This document shows, piece after piece, positions 34,500 to 42,518 of a DNA stretch of 64,000 bases. The notes under the pieces are model-generated. The model was not told where the DNA came from. It searched no databases and saw only the letters and a list, made by a program, of their open reading frames with translations. The position numbers and the translations under genes were made by a program. The stretch lies in assembly GCF_017377875.1 (NCBI RefSeq), contig NZ_CP070975.1, positions 3,162,001-3,226,000 on the forward strand, read 5' to 3'. This DNA comes from Alcaligenes sp. SORT26 (lineage in GTDB: Bacteria > Pseudomonadota > Gammaproteobacteria > Burkholderiales > Burkholderiaceae_B). Numbering within the stretch: the stretch's first letter is position 1; each line of letters starts with the position of its first letter.

Positions 34500-35510
34500 C
34501 TAGACTGTCGCCCGCAAAACCGGCGTGGCTTTGAAGCACGCCGTCAGCAACAGGGACAGACCATAGATGGCGACAGCAAGAACCGGAATCGACCAAAGTG
34601 CGTTGAAATCCAGCGCGGTGAACAGATAGCGGTACATCAGGTCGATCAGCCAGGGGTGGATCAAATACACCCCCAAGGTCAGCTCCGCCAGATGGGCACT
34701 GATACGAGGGTTGATCAAAGGCTGGTTCCAGTCGCGCAGTAGCAGGATTAGCGCGATGGACATGGGAATGACGGTGATGCTCAGGTAATCATAAAAGTAC
34801 GCACCCGTTTGCCTATCGTGCGTCATGGCCAGCGCATAAAAGCCCCAGGCCGTTGCAGCAATACTGCTCAACAGCACGGTGATAGTCAGCCAGCGAGGCA
34901 CAGTCACCGGCACTTTGCGCAGCAGATAACCCAGCAAGAAGTAGGGTAGATAGGACAGGAACCAGGTAAAGAAAGGTGCGGAGTGGGTGTTCAGGTCCGG
35001 GTTGCTCAGCGTGCTCAGGGCAGACAGCACAAAAGCCGCCCCGGTTAATGCCGCTAACTGCCGCAGATTGGTGTTCTGTACCATGCGCCGCAAAAAGGGC
35101 GTGAACAGGTACAGGAACACAATCATGTACAGAAACCACAGGTGAAAGTAGGGCCGTCCTTGCAGCAGGCGTTCCAGATAGGGGTAGGGGTCCGCCTCCG
35201 GTGTCCACCAGTGCTGCTTGAAGGCTGTCCAGCCTAGATAGAAAGCTGTCCAGAACAATAGCGGTAACAAGACCCGTGCCGCGCGTTTTCGATAAAACAG
35301 CTTCATGCCTTCCTGCGGGCGGGGCTCTAACAACAACGCGCCACTCACCATCACAAACACGGGGACACACCAGCGAGTGGCAGCATCGTAGAGATTGCCA
35401 CTCCACCAATTGGCGGTGCCCAGTTCGGCATTCAGGACGGCGTAGGCGGCGATATGCAGGCAGACGACAGAAAAAATCGCCACAATCCGTGCATTGCTAA
35501 TCCAGTTCAT
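34500..35510 (-). CDS. Acyltransferase 3 family membrane protein
   Basis: A 336-residue membrane protein with about ten helices and the acyltransferase-3 pattern: N-terminal NARIVAIFSVVCLHIAAYAV (with the catalytic-type His), the FVMVSGALLLEPRP stretch and HLWFLYMIVFLYLFTPFLRR. Such enzymes acylate surface polysaccharides or membrane glycans. No glycan genes are near, so the acceptor is unknown. It converges on the dehydrogenase gene (34 bases between stops). Confidence 0.88.
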   Translation of the reverse strand: MNWISNARIVAIFSVVCLHIAAYAVLNAELGTANWWSGNLYDAATRWCVPVFVMVSGALLLEPRPQEGMKLFYRKRAARVLLPLLFWTAFYLGWTAFKQHWWTPEADPYPYLERLLQGRPYFHLWFLYMIVFLYLFTPFLRRMVQNTNLRQLAALTGAAFVLSALSTLSNPDLNTHSAPFFTWFLSYLPYFLLGYLLRKVPVTVPRWLTITVLLSSIAATAWGFYALAMTHDRQTGAYFYDYLSITVIPMSIALILLLRDWNQPLINPRISAHLAELTLGVYLIHPWLIDLMYRYLFTALDFNALWSIPVLAVAIYGLSLLLTACFKATPVLRATV

Positions 35511-35788
35511 GACAAGCCATAAAAATCAGAGACCTCCCCATGCTAACGAGCAGACGTTTCTGATTTGTCCCCCAAATACGGGATTTCGCGTCCAGTTTTG
35601 ACGGGATGTGACGACGAGGGGAGGCGTTTCCTGATGGGCAGGGGTGGATCAAGTCATCCCATCTCCTTTCGAGCCTAGCCTCAAAAGGGTGTATAAATTA
35701 CCAGCGTTATACGGTTAAATAGCAGGCTTAGCCAGACAGACCATTCGGGGCATTCCTGACATGGCGGAGCTGGGCAGGAGTACGGTGG

Positions 35789-37156
35789 ATGCAGTTGGAC
35801 TTGACGGGAATGGATGTGCTGATTGCCTTGGTCGCCTTGGCGCTGGGCTTGCTGCTCGGGCTGTGGCTGCGAGCGCGCATGAGTGCACCTATCGAGCAGG
35901 CGCTGCAGGATCGCTGCGCCCGTCTGGAGCAGGAACTGGCCCAAGCTCAGGAGCAAACGCTGGACGCCCAGGAACGTGCCGTGGAGCTGGATAAAGAACT
36001 GATACGTCGAGAGGCCCAGTTGCAGGCCCAGCAGATGCGTAATCAGGCCATACAAGAAGACTTGGAGCACAGCCGGGAGCAAATGCGCCTGCAGTTCGAG
36101 TCCTTGGCCCAGCAGATTCTGGAGGCCAAAGGGCAAACACTACGCCAGGATAGTCAGCGTACTCTGGATGAAATGCTGCGACCTTTCCGCGAGCAGTTGG
36201 CCGGTTTTCAGCTACGTGTGAATCAGGTGCATGATGAGTCGGTCAAAGGTCAGACGGCCTTGGGCCTGGAGCTGCAACGCATGCAGGAAATGGGTCTGCG
36301 CATGAGTGCCGAGGCCCATTCTCTGGCGGTCGCGCTGAAAGGCGATAAAAAGACCACCGGTAATTGGGGCGAGACGCAGTTGGAAAAAACCCTGGAAGTC
36401 GCTGGATTGGTGCGTGGGGTGCATTTCGATACCCAATGGCAGGCCCGTGACGAGCAGGGTCGTCTGCGCTACCCCGACTTCGTGGTGCACCTGCCGCAGG
36501 ACAAGCACCTGGTGCTGGACTGCAAAGTATCGCTAGTGGATTACGACCGGGCGATTCGTGCGGAGACCGAGGAAGAGCGCCAGCAAAGCCTGCAGGCCCA
36601 TGTGCAAGCGCTGCGCAATCATATTGATGATCTGGCCTCCAAGGACTACAGCGCCTTGTCGGGTCTGAACAGCCCTGGTTTTGTATTCATGTACGTGCCT
36701 ATTGAAGCGGCGTATATGCAGGCGCTGCAACAGCATCACGGTTTGTTTGATTACGGCCTGGGCAAGAACGTCCTGATGGTCTCACACACGACCTTGCTGC
36801 CCATTTTGCGTACCGTGGCCAATATCTGGATGATGGTGCGCAGTAATGAACAGGCGCACGAGCTCAGCCAGCGGGCGGGGGATATCTATAACCAGGTATC
36901 CATTCTGGCGGAGCGCCTGAAAAAGCTTGGTGAAACTTTGGGGCAGGCGGGCAAGCACTACAACAGTACAGTGACAGCGCTGGCCGGGCAGCAGGGCCTG
37001 TATGGCAAGGTCAGCCGCTTTGCCGAGCTATCAGCGCGCGCCAAACGTACGCAGCCGGGAATCGAGCCTCTGCATACGGATATAGAGCACGAGCGGTTGG
37101 ATTGGGTATTGCCGGAGGATGAGGGGCCTGGCCAAAACAAGGAAGCTGATGCCTGA
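35789..37156 (+). CDS. rmuC: DNA recombination protein RmuC
   Basis: A 455-residue RmuC homologue. A membrane helix at about residues 8-27 is followed by a long coiled coil (about 30-130, Glu/Gln-rich) and then the nuclease-like domain with GNWGETQLEKTLEVAGL, DFVVHLPQDKHLVLDCKVSL (in part) and the VSHTTLLPILRTVANIWM segment. RmuC limits inversions at repeats and is placed in the PD-(D/E)XK nuclease fold. Length is typical. ATG 35789 follows CAGGAGTACGGTGG. It converges on the sensor gene. Confidence 0.95.
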   Translation: MQLDLTGMDVLIALVALALGLLLGLWLRARMSAPIEQALQDRCARLEQELAQAQEQTLDAQERAVELDKELIRREAQLQAQQMRNQAIQEDLEHSREQMRLQFESLAQQILEAKGQTLRQDSQRTLDEMLRPFREQLAGFQLRVNQVHDESVKGQTALGLELQRMQEMGLRMSAEAHSLAVALKGDKKTTGNWGETQLEKTLEVAGLVRGVHFDTQWQARDEQGRLRYPDFVVHLPQDKHLVLDCKVSLVDYDRAIRAETEEERQQSLQAHVQALRNHIDDLASKDYSALSGLNSPGFVFMYVPIEAAYMQALQQHHGLFDYGLGKNVLMVSHTTLLPILRTVANIWMMVRSNEQAHELSQRAGDIYNQVSILAERLKKLGETLGQAGKHYNSTVTALAGQQGLYGKVSRFAELSARAKRTQPGIEPLHTDIEHERLDWVLPEDEGPGQNKEADA

Positions 37157-37205
37157 TGGTGTTCAGACCAGTTGCCGACAAATTTTACATAGGCGATGCT
37201 GGAGC

Positions 37206-39818
37206 TTACTGCGGCTCCACCGGCCCGCAGTCTTGCTGAATCACCTCCAGCCACTGCTCCACCAATTGAGGCGCACAGAACAGATAGCCTTGCAGGGCGT
37301 GGCAGCCACGGCGTAGCAAGAACTCTTTTTGCTGTTCGTTTTCCACGCCTTCCGCCACCACATGCAGTCCCAATTGTCGGGCCATCGCCAGTACGGTGCG
37401 CACAATGGCATTGGCTTCCTGTTCCATAGGCACGCCCAGGATCAGGCTGCGGTCCATTTTCAACTCGTACAGGGGCAAGCGGCGGATGGCCGCCAGGTTG
37501 GAGTAGCCCGTGCCGAAGTCGTCCATGGAAAAGCGGATACCCACGTCTTTCAGCTCGCGCATCATGCTGTTGGCAGAGGCAAAGTCCTCCATCAGCACCC
37601 CTTCGGTAATTTCAAAGATCAAGCGGTGGGCGGGTGCGCCGCTGCTTTCCAGAATCTGACGCGTGCGGCGGGCAAAGTCGGGGCGGCGGAACTGAATCGG
37701 GCTGACATTGATGGAAATCGGGAAGTTGCACTCCTGGGTTTGCAGCAGCAAATCACAGACCGAGGCCATGATCCAGTCGCCCAGCGGGGTGATCAGATCC
37801 GTGCTTTCTGCCAGCGGAATGAACAGATTGGGTGTCAGCATGCCGCGAGTAGGGTGTAGCCAGCGCAGCAGCACTTCGGCCCCGCAAATGCGGTTTTGCT
37901 TGTCGTATTGAGACTGTACGAACAGGCGCAATTGATCTGAGCCAATCGCAAAACGCAGGTCATGCTGCAGGTTCAGATGCTCCTCGACCGCCTCTTGCAT
38001 GCCGGGCTCGTACAAGGTGATCTGGTTGCGGCCGTTTTCCTTGGAGCGATACATGGCCGTGTCGGCCTGCCGCATCAGGTCTTCCGAGGTCAGCGTGCTG
38101 TCGGTAATCAGGGCCAGACCAATACTGCTACTGCTCAGATAGGAGTGACCTTCGATGCTGTAGGGTTCTTCCAGCCTTGTGCGCACCAGTTCGGCAAATT
38201 CCAGCGCTTCTTTGTAGCAGTCGCGCACGGTGCCGGGATGCAGGATTTTCAGGATGACGAATTCATCTCCGCCAAGGCGAGCCACGATGTCCTGGGGATC
38301 AATAATCAGGGACAGGCGGCGTGCGACTTTACGCAGCAGGGCATCACCGATCGCGTGCCCGCGAGCATCGTTAATGTGCTTGAAGCGATCCAGATCCAGA
38401 AAGTACAGCGCACCGGGCCGTTTGTACGGCTCTATGGTTTGCAGGTGACGTTCCAGACGTTGCAGCAGCAGGCGGCGGTTGGGCAGTTCGGTCAGCGGGT
38501 CGTAGAAAGCCAGCCGGTAGTTCTCCGACTGGGTGGCTTTCAGGGCCGAGATATTGGTGGAGATACAGTACAGACTGGTCTGCCGGGTCTCGGGGTCTTT
38601 GACCGGCATTTTGATGGAGAAGAAGGTTGCGCGAATATCGCCCTTGCGGTCGCGTACGACTTCTTCTACGGCCAGTCGTTCGCCGCTGTACAGCACCTGC
38701 TCGTCGTTGTGACGAAACTCGTTGATGGTCTGCTTGTTGGCGTACAAGTCCTGATCAGTTTTACCCACGATACTGGCCGTGGTGTAGTTCAGGTCCTCGC
38801 ACAGTTTGCGGTTGGCGTATTGATAACGAAACTGATCGTCCTTGATGTAGACGTACGCATCAATGGCATCCAGCACCGTGTGCAGATGGTGCTCGGTGCG
38901 GACCAGTTTCTTGCGCTGACGGCGCAGGCCGATTCGCATCAGGGTGACGGTTAGCAGGGCAATCGTCAGCAAGACACCCAGCGTCAGTAGAGCGGGGATA
39001 ATCCAGGGCTTGGTCGGTGTTTCGATCAGGCGCAGACCCCACTGATTCAGCGTTTCCGTGTAAAACGGGTCGTTATTGTCTTGCCACTGCTTGATGTGGC
39101 TATCAATGGCGGCCAGCAGATCCAGGTGTCGATCCTTGGCGGTCACAAAGTAGGTGTTGGTCGGCTCCAGCCGGATGGGGGCGGTTTTCAGACCGCGTTC
39201 GCCCGCATGGCGTACCCCAAATAAATGGCCGACGACGGCGGCATCCGCCTGTTTGTTCTGCACCAGTTTCAGTGCGCTGTATTGGGAGTCGGTAATAACC
39301 AGCTTGGACCCCAGCTCCAGTTTCTGCAAAATATTGTAGAGCTGGGTTAATTGCAGCGTTCCGCTCATGACGGCAATTCGTTTGCCATTCAAGTCATTGA
39401 GTGCGCCGATATGGGTGGTTTTACCCGTGAAGATCTGTGACCAGTCTTCCAGCACAGCGCGGCTGTGAAAACTGTACAGAGCGGCTCGTTCAGGTGAATA
39501 AGCCAGGCCTGGCACGATATCCAGCAGATCATTTTGCAGAGCGTTCAGGCATTGTTGCCAATCGCACTGTACGGCTTCCAGGGTCCAGCCTTCACGCTTG
39601 GCAATTTCCAGCAAGAGTTCGCCCATAATGCCACCGGGGCGGGCCTGGCTGTCCAGCAGAAGTTTGGGCGGGTTTTCGTAAATTCCGACGCGCACAATAT
39701 GCTGTTGGGAGTGCGGTGCAGCATGGGCAAAGGGTGTCAGAAACCCCAGGAGGGCCAGCATGCCTAGCATGTGCGTTGCCCTGCGCAGCGATAGAGTAAG
39801 AAGGCGGGGCAAATTCAT
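37206..39818 (-). CDS. Periplasmic-sensor GGDEF/EAL cyclic-di-GMP protein
   Basis: An 870-residue membrane sensor. Signal peptide or first helix at 1-34; solute-binding type 3 domain at about 40-265 in the periplasm; membrane helix 272-294; PAS domain about 310-425; GGDEF domain with an intact GGDEF at 516-520; EAL domain about 615-860. The EAL signature reads EVL (648-650); DDFGTGYS and AEGVEN are intact, so phosphodiesterase activity is plausible. The inhibitory RxxD site before GGDEF reads DPQD. It likely senses a small amine or amino acid and tunes c-di-GMP. ATG 39818 gives a good signal peptide; the ribosome-binding site is weak. Confidence 0.92.
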   Translation of the reverse strand: MNLPRLLTLSLRRATHMLGMLALLGFLTPFAHAAPHSQQHIVRVGIYENPPKLLLDSQARPGGIMGELLLEIAKREGWTLEAVQCDWQQCLNALQNDLLDIVPGLAYSPERAALYSFHSRAVLEDWSQIFTGKTTHIGALNDLNGKRIAVMSGTLQLTQLYNILQKLELGSKLVITDSQYSALKLVQNKQADAAVVGHLFGVRHAGERGLKTAPIRLEPTNTYFVTAKDRHLDLLAAIDSHIKQWQDNNDPFYTETLNQWGLRLIETPTKPWIIPALLTLGVLLTIALLTVTLMRIGLRRQRKKLVRTEHHLHTVLDAIDAYVYIKDDQFRYQYANRKLCEDLNYTTASIVGKTDQDLYANKQTINEFRHNDEQVLYSGERLAVEEVVRDRKGDIRATFFSIKMPVKDPETRQTSLYCISTNISALKATQSENYRLAFYDPLTELPNRRLLLQRLERHLQTIEPYKRPGALYFLDLDRFKHINDARGHAIGDALLRKVARRLSLIIDPQDIVARLGGDEFVILKILHPGTVRDCYKEALEFAELVRTRLEEPYSIEGHSYLSSSSIGLALITDSTLTSEDLMRQADTAMYRSKENGRNQITLYEPGMQEAVEEHLNLQHDLRFAIGSDQLRLFVQSQYDKQNRICGAEVLLRWLHPTRGMLTPNLFIPLAESTDLITPLGDWIMASVCDLLLQTQECNFPISINVSPIQFRRPDFARRTRQILESSGAPAHRLIFEITEGVLMEDFASANSMMRELKDVGIRFSMDDFGTGYSNLAAIRRLPLYELKMDRSLILGVPMEQEANAIVRTVLAMARQLGLHVVAEGVENEQQKEFLLRRGCHALQGYLFCAPQLVEQWLEVIQQDCGPVEPQ

Positions 39819-39953
39819 AGGGTAGAGGCTGCACAAAGCAGGTAATCGGGGGCGGGTGCGGTCATGCAACAATGATGTGACTAATTTAACTGAATATCGA
39901 GATGTGGGGCGGATGCTGCCACATTTCGGGCACAAATAGCAGGGAGCAGGTTA

Positions 39954-40232
39954 ATGGCGGATTGTGAAACGGTAGAGGTGTGTGTTAAGGGGCGGGTGCA
40001 AGGGGTCGGGTTTCGATCCAGTGCCCTGCGTCACGCTCATTTGTATGGCGTCAGAGGTTGGGTCAGCAATGCGGCGGATGGTTCGGTAGAACTGCTGTTG
40101 CAGGGCAGCGCGGATGCCATAGACAGTATGGTGAGCTGGTTGTATATCGGCCCCGAGCAGGCGGTGGTTGAGCACGTGGATATACAGCGCTCTTATACCG
40201 ACAAGCGGTATGATTTTTTTGAGATTCGCTAG
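39954..40232 (+). CDS. acyP: Acylphosphatase
   Basis: A 92-residue acylphosphatase, the family's normal size. The signature VKGRVQGVGFRSSALRHA (residues about 11-28) carries the catalytic Arg in GVGFR, and the GVRGWVSNAADGSVEL segment carries the catalytic Asn. It hydrolyses acyl phosphates such as acetyl phosphate in the cytosol. ATG 39954 follows GGGAGCAGGTTA. It is divergent from the sensor gene and upstream of an RpiR gene, with no clear functional tie. Confidence 0.93.
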   Translation: MADCETVEVCVKGRVQGVGFRSSALRHAHLYGVRGWVSNAADGSVELLLQGSADAIDSMVSWLYIGPEQAVVEHVDIQRSYTDKRYDFFEIR

Positions 40233-40282
40233 CAAGCGCGAGCGGCGACCTCAGCGTTGATTGGGCCCGCCCCAAAAAGAAA

Positions 40283-40297
40283 TAATTATAGTTATTA
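40283..40297. promoter_or_regulatory. Imperfect dyad in the RpiR gene leader
   Basis: TAATTATAGTTATTA is an imperfect dyad (TAAT and ATTA ends) about 100 bases before the RpiR regulator start. RpiR proteins often bind AT-rich dyads of this kind, so it may be an autoregulatory site. Confidence 0.25.
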
Positions 40298-40387
40298 GCG
40301 GGCAAACCCTAGGAAAACATTTGTTTTTTTTGACGCTCTCCAGATTAACATGCGTTTTATTGTGTTGATGTGTGAGTAGGACGAAAA

Positions 40388-41284
40388 ATGGAGCCCTTGT
40401 TGCGTTTGCAGCGTATCTTGCCTGGTCTGACGCCCGAGTTGCGTCGTGCTGCTCAATGGGTGGAGCGTCACCCGGTTGAAGTCAGCCTGTGGTCCATGCG
40501 CAAGCAGGCGCAGGAGTTGTCCGTTGCTCCGGCCACGATGCTTCGTCTGGCCAAAGCGGCGGGCTACGAAAGCTATGACTGCTTTCGTGAGCCGTTTCAG
40601 CAGGCATTGCATCGCAATGGCGGCACGATGGCAGCGCGGGCCCAGAATTTGCAAGGCAACCGGGCTTCAGAACAACAAATACGGGACCTGGGCGAGCAAC
40701 AGGAGATGGCCCTGGAGTCTGTCTTGAGGCTTAATCCCGTCAGATCGCTAGACGCTTGTGCCCAGGCAATTCTGGGTGCTTCCAAAGTGGGTTTTATGGG
40801 TTTGGGAGTGAGCTTTGCCTGTGCGTTCCAGATGCATTATGCGTATCAATTGATACGCGGTAACGGCGTTCTGCTGAACCGGGCTGTGGACTTGTTTCTG
40901 GAGCTGGAGGCTGGCCTGGACAGCGGGGGTGTGCTGATTGTGATCAGCCAGGCTCCGTATGTGAAAACAGTGGTCAATAGTGTGCAGCAGGCGGTGCAGC
41001 GTGGCATTACCGTGGTCGCCATAACGGACAGTGTGCTGTCTCCGGTGGCGCAGGGCGCCGAGCATGTCTTGTTGTTTGATACACAGACCAGCGAGCAGCC
41101 AGCGGCCAGTTTTTTTCATTCTCTAGTGGGCACCGTCACGGTTGCCGAGCATTTATTGGCACGAATCGCCACCTTGGGCGGCAAGACAGTGGTGCAGCGC
41201 CTGGCGCAACTGGAGTCCTCATTTCGAAGTCAGGGAGTTTATTGGCAACAGGACGAGGCGGTTGGCTCCGCTTCGTCTACGTAA
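40388..41284 (+). CDS. RpiR/MurR family regulator with SIS domain
   Basis: A 298-residue regulator. An N-terminal helix-turn-helix of the RpiR type is at about residues 1-77 ([20 protein letters not shown], then [17 protein letters not shown]). The SIS sugar-isomerase domain follows at about 125-260 ([20 protein letters not shown], then [15 protein letters not shown]). These proteins usually sense phosphosugars, but here the gene precedes a TAXI-TRAP transporter by 40 bases and probably controls it. Confidence 0.9.
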   Translation: MEPLLRLQRILPGLTPELRRAAQWVERHPVEVSLWSMRKQAQELSVAPATMLRLAKAAGYESYDCFREPFQQALHRNGGTMAARAQNLQGNRASEQQIRDLGEQQEMALESVLRLNPVRSLDACAQAILGASKVGFMGLGVSFACAFQMHYAYQLIRGNGVLLNRAVDLFLELEAGLDSGGVLIVISQAPYVKTVVNSVQQAVQRGITVVAITDSVLSPVAQGAEHVLLFDTQTSEQPAASFFHSLVGTVTVAEHLLARIATLGGKTVVQRLAQLESSFRSQGVYWQQDEAVGSASST

Positions 41285-41324
41285 AGAAACCGGTCGTACC
41301 GGCTATACAAACAGGGGAGACCCC

Positions 41325-42338
41325 ATGGGAGACACAAAGATGGAACACATTAGCAAAAAAACAGGCAGGAAAACGGTGTGGGCGCTTAGTGCAACAGCGG
41401 CTATGTGCGCCATGTTGCTCAGCCCCTTGCCTGCCAGCGCCCAGCAGAAGTTTGTCAGTATCGGGACTGGTGGTGTGACCGGGGTGTATTACGCGGCGGG
41501 TGGCGCCATTTGCCGTCTGGTGAATAAAGATCGTGATACTGACGGTGTGCGTTGCTCGGTGGAGTCCACGGGTGGTTCGGTCTTTAACGTCAATACCATC
41601 AAAGCTGGCGAGCTGGACCTGGGCGTGGTGCAGTCTGATGTGGGCTACAACGCGTACAACGGTGAAGGCCAGTTCAAGGATGGCGGGGCTTACAAGAAGC
41701 TGCGCTCGGTATTCTCCATTCACCCGGAGCCCTTTACTGTGCTGTCTCGCAAAGAGGCCAATGTCAGCAAGTTCGACGACTTCAAGGGCAAGCGTTTTAA
41801 CGTAGGTAATCCAGGTTCGGGCACGCGAGCCTCCATGGATCAGTTGCTCCAGGCCATGGGACTGGATAGCAGCTTTTTCTCGTTGGCCTCGGAGCTGCGC
41901 CCGGATGAGCACGGCCCGGCACTGTGTGATGGCAAGATTGACGGCTTTATCTATGGTGTAGGCCATCCTTCGGCCAACATCCAGGATCCCACTACCTCTT
42001 GCGGCGCCAAGCTGGTGCCTCTGACCGGCCCTGCAGTGGACAAGTTGGTCGAGACGTATCCCTACTATGCCAAGGTCGCGATTCCTGGTGGTCTGTACCC
42101 CAACAATCCTGACGACGTCCAGACCTATGGTGTTCTGGCGACCTTTGTGACGTCCGAGGATGTGCCCGAAGAGTCCGTCTACAACGTCGTCAAGGCGGTG
42201 TTCGACAACTTTGATGACTTCAAACGTCTGCATCCTGCACTGGCGAATCTGAAGAAAGAGGACATGGTCAAAAATGGCCTGTCTGCTCCTTTGCACAAAG
42301 GGGCTGAAAAGTACTTCAAGGAAAAAGGGCTGCTGTAA
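41325..42338 (+). CDS. TAXI-family TRAP transporter substrate-binding protein
   Basis: A 337-residue periplasmic receptor of the TAXI (TRAP-associated extracytoplasmic immunogenic) type. Signal peptide about residues 15-41 (ending PASAQQ). The mature start [20 protein letters not shown] is the TAXI hallmark, followed by [27 protein letters not shown] (in part). Such receptors bind glutamate or related acids; the ligand is unknown. ATG 41325 has AGGGGAGACCCC upstream; ATG 41340 is an alternative. It works with the fused permease downstream. Confidence 0.9.
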   Translation: MGDTKMEHISKKTGRKTVWALSATAAMCAMLLSPLPASAQQKFVSIGTGGVTGVYYAAGGAICRLVNKDRDTDGVRCSVESTGGSVFNVNTIKAGELDLGVVQSDVGYNAYNGEGQFKDGGAYKKLRSVFSIHPEPFTVLSRKEANVSKFDDFKGKRFNVGNPGSGTRASMDQLLQAMGLDSSFFSLASELRPDEHGPALCDGKIDGFIYGVGHPSANIQDPTTSCGAKLVPLTGPAVDKLVETYPYYAKVAIPGGLYPNNPDDVQTYGVLATFVTSEDVPEESVYNVVKAVFDNFDDFKRLHPALANLKKEDMVKNGLSAPLHKGAEKYFKEKGLL

Positions 42339-42354
42339 GACAGTCTGATTGACA

Positions 42355-42377
42355 CCAGGCTGGCTGTGCCAGCCTGG
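42355..42377 (+). repeat. Intercistronic hairpin after the TAXI receptor
   Basis: Perfect 10-base arms CCAGGCTGGC / GCCAGCCTGG with a TGT loop, 17 bases after the stop. No T-run follows; it likely protects the receptor mRNA or limits read-through into the permease gene. Confidence 0.7.
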
Positions 42378-42518
42378 CCGCAAGTGTCATGGCCATAGCT
42401 GTGACCTTGCCTCTGGTCTGGAGGTCCTGGGCTGCCCGGCTCAGGTAGATCGGGTGCTTTGCTGACGGTGTCGGCGGTGCCGGTGCTCCACGCCAGGTTT
42501 TCCTGGAGACAAATGTAA

